Shown: positions 59,284 to 64,000 of the stretch, piece after piece
How the letters are laid out: each line of letters opens with the position of its first letter
Position numbering within the stretch: position 1 is the first letter of the stretch
Source: Collinsella aerofaciens
GTDB taxonomy: Bacteria > Actinomycetota > Coriobacteriia > Coriobacteriales > Coriobacteriaceae
DNA length: 64,000 nt
Assembly (NCBI GenBank): GCA_008680965.1
Contig: NAKE01000001.1
Location: 310,001 to 374,000 of the forward strand
Reading direction: 5' to 3'
The notes under the pieces: model-generated
Databases searched by the model: none
What the model saw: the letters and a program-made list of their open reading frames with translations, nothing else
Told to the model about the DNA's origin: nothing
Translations under genes and position numbers: made by a program

Positions 59284-60564
59284 ATGATTCGAGCTGCCCT
59301 GACGGTCGAAGAGGCTCTGGAGGGCATGAAGGCCCTAGAGCCCAAGATTAAAAACTATGCGCGCCTGGTTGTCCGCAAGGGCGTAAACGTCAAGCCCGGC
59401 CAGGAGGTTGTCGTTCAGTCTCCGGTCGAGTGCGCGCCGTTTGCGCGCGTGGTGGTCGCGGAGGCCTATGCCTCCGGTGCCGGTCACGTGACGGTTATTT
59501 GGGCCGATGACGCCGTGACGAGGCTCACGTACGAGCATGTCGAGAAAAGCTATTTTGAGCAGACGCCCGAGTGGAAGCGCCTGCAGCTTGATTCCCTGGC
59601 CCAGGATGGTGCCTGCTTTATCTTTATCGAGGGTGCGGACCCTGCCGCCCTTAAGGGCATCGATCCCGCTAAGCCTGCTGCAGCTTCTAAGGCAAGGAAC
59701 ACGCAGTGCAAGGTCTTCCGCCGCGGACTGGACTACAACATCAACCCGTGGTGCATCGCCGGCGCGCCGGTCGTTGCCTGGGCGCGCGAGGTGTTCCCGG
59801 GAGACGCCGATGAGGTTGCAATCTATAAGCTGTGGAATGCGATTCTGCACACCGCTCGCGCCGATGGCCAGGACCCGGAGAGCGACTGGGAACTCCATGA
59901 CGCCGCATTCGAAAAGAACCTGCGTTTCCTGAACGACAATCGTTTCGACTACCTGCATTACACCTCGGCAAATGGAACCGATCTGACGATTGGCATGACG
60001 AAAGGTCACGAGTGGGCCGGCGGCAAGGGCAAGACGCCCGATGGGCACCCCTTCTTCCCCAACATTCCCACCGAGGAAGTCTTCACCTCGCCTGATCGTA
60101 TGCGTGCCGACGGTATCGTGTATTCGGCTATGCCGCTCATTCACCACGGTAACAAGGTTGACGATTTTTGGATTAAGTTCGAGGCGGGCCGCGTAGTGGA
60201 CTACGATGCCCGCGTGGGTAAGGCGACGCTTGCGAGCATTATTGACACCGATGAAGGTGCCGCTCATCTGGGTGAGATCGCGCTTATCTCCAAGAACACG
60301 CCGATCCGTGAAAGTGGCGTTCTGTTCTATGACACGCTCTATGATGAGAACGCTAGCTGCCATCTCGCGCTAGGTGTCGGTTTCCCCGAATGCATCGAGG
60401 GTGGGTATGACATGTCCAAGGAGGAGCTCCTGGAGCATGGCGTAAACGTCTCGAGCACGCACGTCGATTTTATGATCGGCACGGACGATATCGATATTAC
60501 GGGCATTACGCCTGATGGACGTGAAGTTGTGATTTTCCAGAACGGCCAATGGAGTTGGGAATAG
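59284..60564 (+). CDS. M29-family aminopeptidase
   Basis: M29 enzymes (thermophilic aminopeptidase family) are cytoplasmic dimetal exopeptidases. The 426-residue protein has the family start KIKNYARLVVRKGVNVKPGQEVVV. The C-terminal metal site is visible: PNIPTEEVFTSPD (Glu ligand), HLGEIALI, LFYDTLYDENASCHLALGVGFP and STHVDFMIGTDDIDITG. The ATG at 59284 has a TGGAG ribosome site; an ATG four codons earlier would overlap it. A promoter for the following tRNA-Lys begins inside its last codons. Confidence 0.93.
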   Translation: MIRAALTVEEALEGMKALEPKIKNYARLVVRKGVNVKPGQEVVVQSPVECAPFARVVVAEAYASGAGHVTVIWADDAVTRLTYEHVEKSYFEQTPEWKRLQLDSLAQDGACFIFIEGADPAALKGIDPAKPAAASKARNTQCKVFRRGLDYNINPWCIAGAPVVAWAREVFPGDADEVAIYKLWNAILHTARADGQDPESDWELHDAAFEKNLRFLNDNRFDYLHYTSANGTDLTIGMTKGHEWAGGKGKTPDGHPFFPNIPTEEVFTSPDRMRADGIVYSAMPLIHHGNKVDDFWIKFEAGRVVDYDARVGKATLASIIDTDEGAAHLGEIALISKNTPIRESGVLFYDTLYDENASCHLALGVGFPECIEGGYDMSKEELLEHGVNVSSTHVDFMIGTDDIDITGITPDGREVVIFQNGQWSWE

Positions 60565-60583
60565 TCCCAGACCGTGGTACAAT
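60555..60583 (+). promoter_or_regulatory. Promoter of tRNA-Lys
   Basis: TTGGGA (60555-60560) and TACAAT (60578-60583) have a 17-bp spacer and end 9 bp before the tRNA. Confidence 0.6.
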
Positions 60584-60592
60584 GCCACCCGC

Positions 60593-60668
60593 GGGCCGTT
60601 AGCTCAGCTGGCAGAGCAGGGGACTTTTAATCCCAAGGTCCAGGGTTCGAACCCCTGACGGCCCACCA
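60593..60668 (+). tRNA. tRNA-Lys (anticodon UUU)
   Basis: A complete cloverleaf with acceptor GGGCCGT/ACGGCCC, anticodon TTT in CTTTTAA, T-arm GGGTTCGAACCC and encoded CCA. A 19-nt exact copy of its 3' end recurs at 60825-60843. Confidence 0.97.
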
Positions 60669-60671
60669 TAG

Positions 60672-60843
60672 AATGGAAAAGCGACTGGCGGATGCCGGCC
60701 GCTTTTTTGTTGCCGCGACGCGGGTTCGAACCCGAAAGGGCGCGGAGCTGAGTAAACGCGTGAGCGTTTGCCAGCGCAGCGCGCAAGGCGCGAAGCGCCG
60801 CAGCGGCCGCCTGCGGAGCAGGCTGAACCCCTGACGGCCCACC
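60672..60843 (+). repeat. tRNA-linked hairpin-array repeat, copy C (after tRNA-Lys)
   Basis: A terminator-like hairpin (AAAAGCG...CGCTTTTTT, 60677-60707) is followed by the T-arm-like palindrome CGGGTTCGAACCCG (60721-60734). An AAAGGGCGCGGAGC block comes next, then hairpins AAACGC/GCGTTT with GTGA loop (60754-60769), GGCGC/GCGCC with GAA loop (60787-60799) and GCCTGC/GCAGGC with GGA loop (60809-60823). It ends in an exact 19-nt direct copy of the tRNA-Lys 3' end. Confidence 0.8.
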
Positions 60844-60861
60844 CAAAGTAAGGAATACGAA

Positions 60862-61659
60862 ATGAAAACAAATAGATACGGAATTAGCGGCAGCACATTA
60901 AAGATAATAGCAGCCATTTCGATGGTTCTCGATCATGTAAGCAGGATCGTCCTGACCAATGGAATCATGACTCACGCATCGTACAGTCAGATATCAGACG
61001 AACAGTGGGCGATTCTAAGCGAGGCTTCGGATGTGCTTCATGTTCTTGGCAGAATTGCATTTCCCTTATTTTGCTTTTTGATGGTTGAGGGATTTTTGCA
61101 TACTCATGACTTAAAGAAGTACCTGCGAAATATGCTTGTCTTCGCAATCATTGCGGAGCCCATATACGATTTCGTCCAAACCGGGCAACTATTTGACCTT
61201 CGGCAACAAAATGTTATGTGTGAGCTCCTGCTTTCCTTGGTCTTTTTGATTGTTCTGGAAAAGATACAAAGTCTTTCAAAACGGAAAAGATACATCGCAG
61301 AAACTGCTCTGATTGTTTTGACAGCACTGGCAGCTGAATACACTAAACTAGATGGCGGTGTGTATGGCATTATGCTTGTGGCTGCATTCTATTTATTCCA
61401 CGACAGCAAGGCCAAGATGTTCTTTGCTGCAGTATGTGCAGTGCTCCTTTCGTCATGCCATATAGTTGGCGGCGGATTTGAGTTTGCTACAGCTAGTGTA
61501 TTTAATCCTGATGTTGCTGCCGCGGTCGTTTCGTTGCTGCTTATCAATCTTTATAATGGTAAGCGAGGGCTGAAGCTCAAATATTTCTTCTACATTTTCT
61601 ATCCGGCACATCTTGCTCTGCTTTATGGTGTCTCACTTATTGTTTTGAACTGTCTTTAA
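60862..61659 (+). CDS. TraX-family membrane protein (putative acyltransferase)
   Basis: TraX of conjugative plasmids acetylates pilin; chromosomal relatives are membrane acyltransferase-like proteins of unknown substrate. The 265-residue product has about seven hydrophobic segments. The family features are the N-terminal TLKIIAAISMVLDHVSRI, LHVLGRIAFPLFCFLMVEGF with the RIAFPLF motif, and the C-terminal FFYIFYPAHLALLYG. A TAAGGA ribosome site precedes the ATG. Its base composition and codons are clearly more AT-rich than the neighbours. It lies just after a tRNA-linked repeat, with a second partial repeat beyond it, suggesting horizontal arrival at the tRNA-Lys locus. Confidence 0.85.
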   Translation: MKTNRYGISGSTLKIIAAISMVLDHVSRIVLTNGIMTHASYSQISDEQWAILSEASDVLHVLGRIAFPLFCFLMVEGFLHTHDLKKYLRNMLVFAIIAEPIYDFVQTGQLFDLRQQNVMCELLLSLVFLIVLEKIQSLSKRKRYIAETALIVLTALAAEYTKLDGGVYGIMLVAAFYLFHDSKAKMFFAAVCAVLLSSCHIVGGGFEFATASVFNPDVAAAVVSLLLINLYNGKRGLKLKYFFYIFYPAHLALLYGVSLIVLNCL

Positions 61660-61950
61660 AAACTCTCAAACAAGTCTCTGAAAACGGAAACAAATTGACC
61701 CTAAGACTGCTTGTGAATTTCCGGAAGACCTGAGAGATGCGAGGATAGGCAACGAGGGCTGCAGAGAGATGCTTCTCAGTTCTCTGGCGGATCGCACGTA
61801 TCTGTATGAGGATCACTTCCACACACTCATTAATAACAGTGATAAACACGGCAGATCCTCAAAACATGAGGCTGTGGAGGTCGAACGATGCTTCGAAAGC
61901 ATGAATGGCAGCGAGAAAATGAGTTCGGAAGCGCCCTCTGGATGATCCAG
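61660..61950. other. Intergenic region with an unexplained open frame
   Basis: A plus-strand frame is open from about 61680 to a TGA near 61946. It lacks a good start and ribosome site, and its translation resembles nothing I know. It could be a gene remnant inside the traX-linked insert. Confidence 0.35.
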
Positions 61951-62019
61951 CATAGAATAGAAAGCGATCGGCTCCGGCTGGTCGCTTTTTTGTTGCCGGT
62001 GCACGGGTTCGAACCCGAA
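61951..62019 (+). repeat. Truncated tRNA-linked repeat without a tRNA (copy D)
   Basis: CATAGAATAG, a hairpin AAAGCGATCGGC/GCTGGTCGCTTT with T-run, GTTGCCG, and the T-arm palindrome CGGGTTCGAACCCG repeat in the same order as at 60667-60734 after tRNA-Lys. Base changes in the stem are compensated. The hairpin array and the tRNA itself are missing. Confidence 0.75.
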
Positions 62020-62541
62020 CTTCTCTATATATAAGAACGCTTGGCGAACAAAACCTGCCTTTTACCGACGGGAAACAAATGGCTGATGCTTTTGGCGTAA
62101 AGTGGCGCTCCAGAGATGACCGATGCCTTAACACCTATAAACCAGCTGGTCATCGCCAATATCAGAAGCCAATGCTTCAGTTTTAACCTCAGTGATGCGA
62201 CTGAGGGACCTATTCATTTGTGAACAAAATATGGAGTGCGCGATTCCCGCCCCCGGCGCCCCTCCGGTCTGGCAATATATCTCCTTGCCGCGCGGCCCGG
62301 TCGGACCGGATCAGCCGCCAGGCGTGCACCTTGAGAACCGGATACTGCGAGGATGGACACATTCAGTGTCGCATCCGGGCAGACATCGAACCATTTGAAA
62401 TGGTCTAACTTGGATTTGTTTTTCGCAAGGCCGCCGAGAGGCGGCCCCGAGAAATTCCTTTTCCTATACTAAAACCATATGAATCGAACGGAACCGATCA
62501 GCTAATAGTTGTGAGGACCGGACGGGCTCGAAGCCCAAACA
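62020..62541 (+). other. Upstream region and leader of the rRNA operon
   Basis: No gene is supported. Likely leader structures include GGATGGACAC/GTGTCGCATCC-like pairing near 62352-62377, ACCATTT/AAATGGT at 62389-62403 and the perfect GGCCGCC-GAGA-GGCGGCC hairpin at 62429-62446. A TATACT at 62465-62470 could be a -10 box but lacks a clear -35. rRNA promoters must lie in this region. Confidence 0.5.

Positions 62542-64000
<1,459 letters not shown>

Noticed and set aside
61680..61946. Open frame after traX
   Set aside because: It has no clear start codon with a ribosome site and no recognisable motif. It is kept only as a possible gene remnant.

Overview
The window comes from the replication-origin region of a Coriobacteriia chromosome, most likely a Collinsella species. 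The evidence is the Collinsella-type 16S rRNA gene at the right edge (assigned from memory of the sequence, not by a search), the moderately high GC content, and the classical origin gene order gyrA-gyrB-dciA-recF-dnaN-dnaA / rpmH-rnpA-yidD-yidC-khpB-rsmG-parA-parB. Genes left of about 29.2 kb lie almost all on the minus strand. From 29.5 kb rightwards most lie on the plus strand. Both arms are therefore mainly co-directional with forks leaving oriC.

Left arm (1-29 kb). An ABC exporter runs off the left edge, followed by a Nudix hydrolase, purD, purA and dnaB. The first of two identical IS256/IS1249-type insertion sequences (1354 bp, 8-bp target duplications) separates dnaB from the rpsF-ssb-rpsR-rplI operon. 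Two plus-strand tRNA-Ser genes, a TRIC-type channel and a secreted polymer-forming-domain membrane protein follow, then typA and a three-gene operon (bifunctional nuclease, membrane protein, unknown protein). The second IS copy sits directly upstream of that operon. A tRNA-Ile/Ala/Ile cluster and a large palindrome precede gyrA, whose quinolone-target serine position is phenylalanine. The dnaA-dnaN gap has an AT-rich tract, DnaA-trio-like triplets and DnaA-box-like 9-mers. dnaA lies 15 nt downstream of a gene for an unusual GHKL ATPase with a P/Q-rich linker and a C-terminal winged helix.

Right arm (29.5-64 kb). The ribosomal, membrane-insertion and segregation genes contain three perfect parS sites just upstream of parA. 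Then come rlmN, ddl, an exonuclease-DinG helicase, two WYL regulators of PafB/PafC type, a very large degenerate M28-peptidase-like membrane protein, and a thioester/SpaA surface adhesin with an LPATG sorting signal. These are followed by tRNA-Gly, purB, a solute-binding-protein/diguanylate-cyclase pair, a TSCPD protein with a Tat lipoprotein, a two-component system, purC, an M29 aminopeptidase, tRNA-Lys, a TraX-like acyltransferase and the start of an rRNA operon.

The most unusual pattern is a family of about 140-170 bp hairpin arrays immediately downstream of three different tRNA genes (Ser-CGA, Gly-CCC, Lys-UUU). Each begins with a T-arm-like segment, inverted relative to the host tRNA where orientation can be told, and ends with a direct copy of the host tRNA 3' end. 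A fourth, truncated copy without a tRNA lies beyond the traX-like gene. Other points are the GHKL-dnaA operon, an altered DnaA recognition helix beside non-canonical DnaA boxes, and a hybrid promoter that IS insertion may have created.
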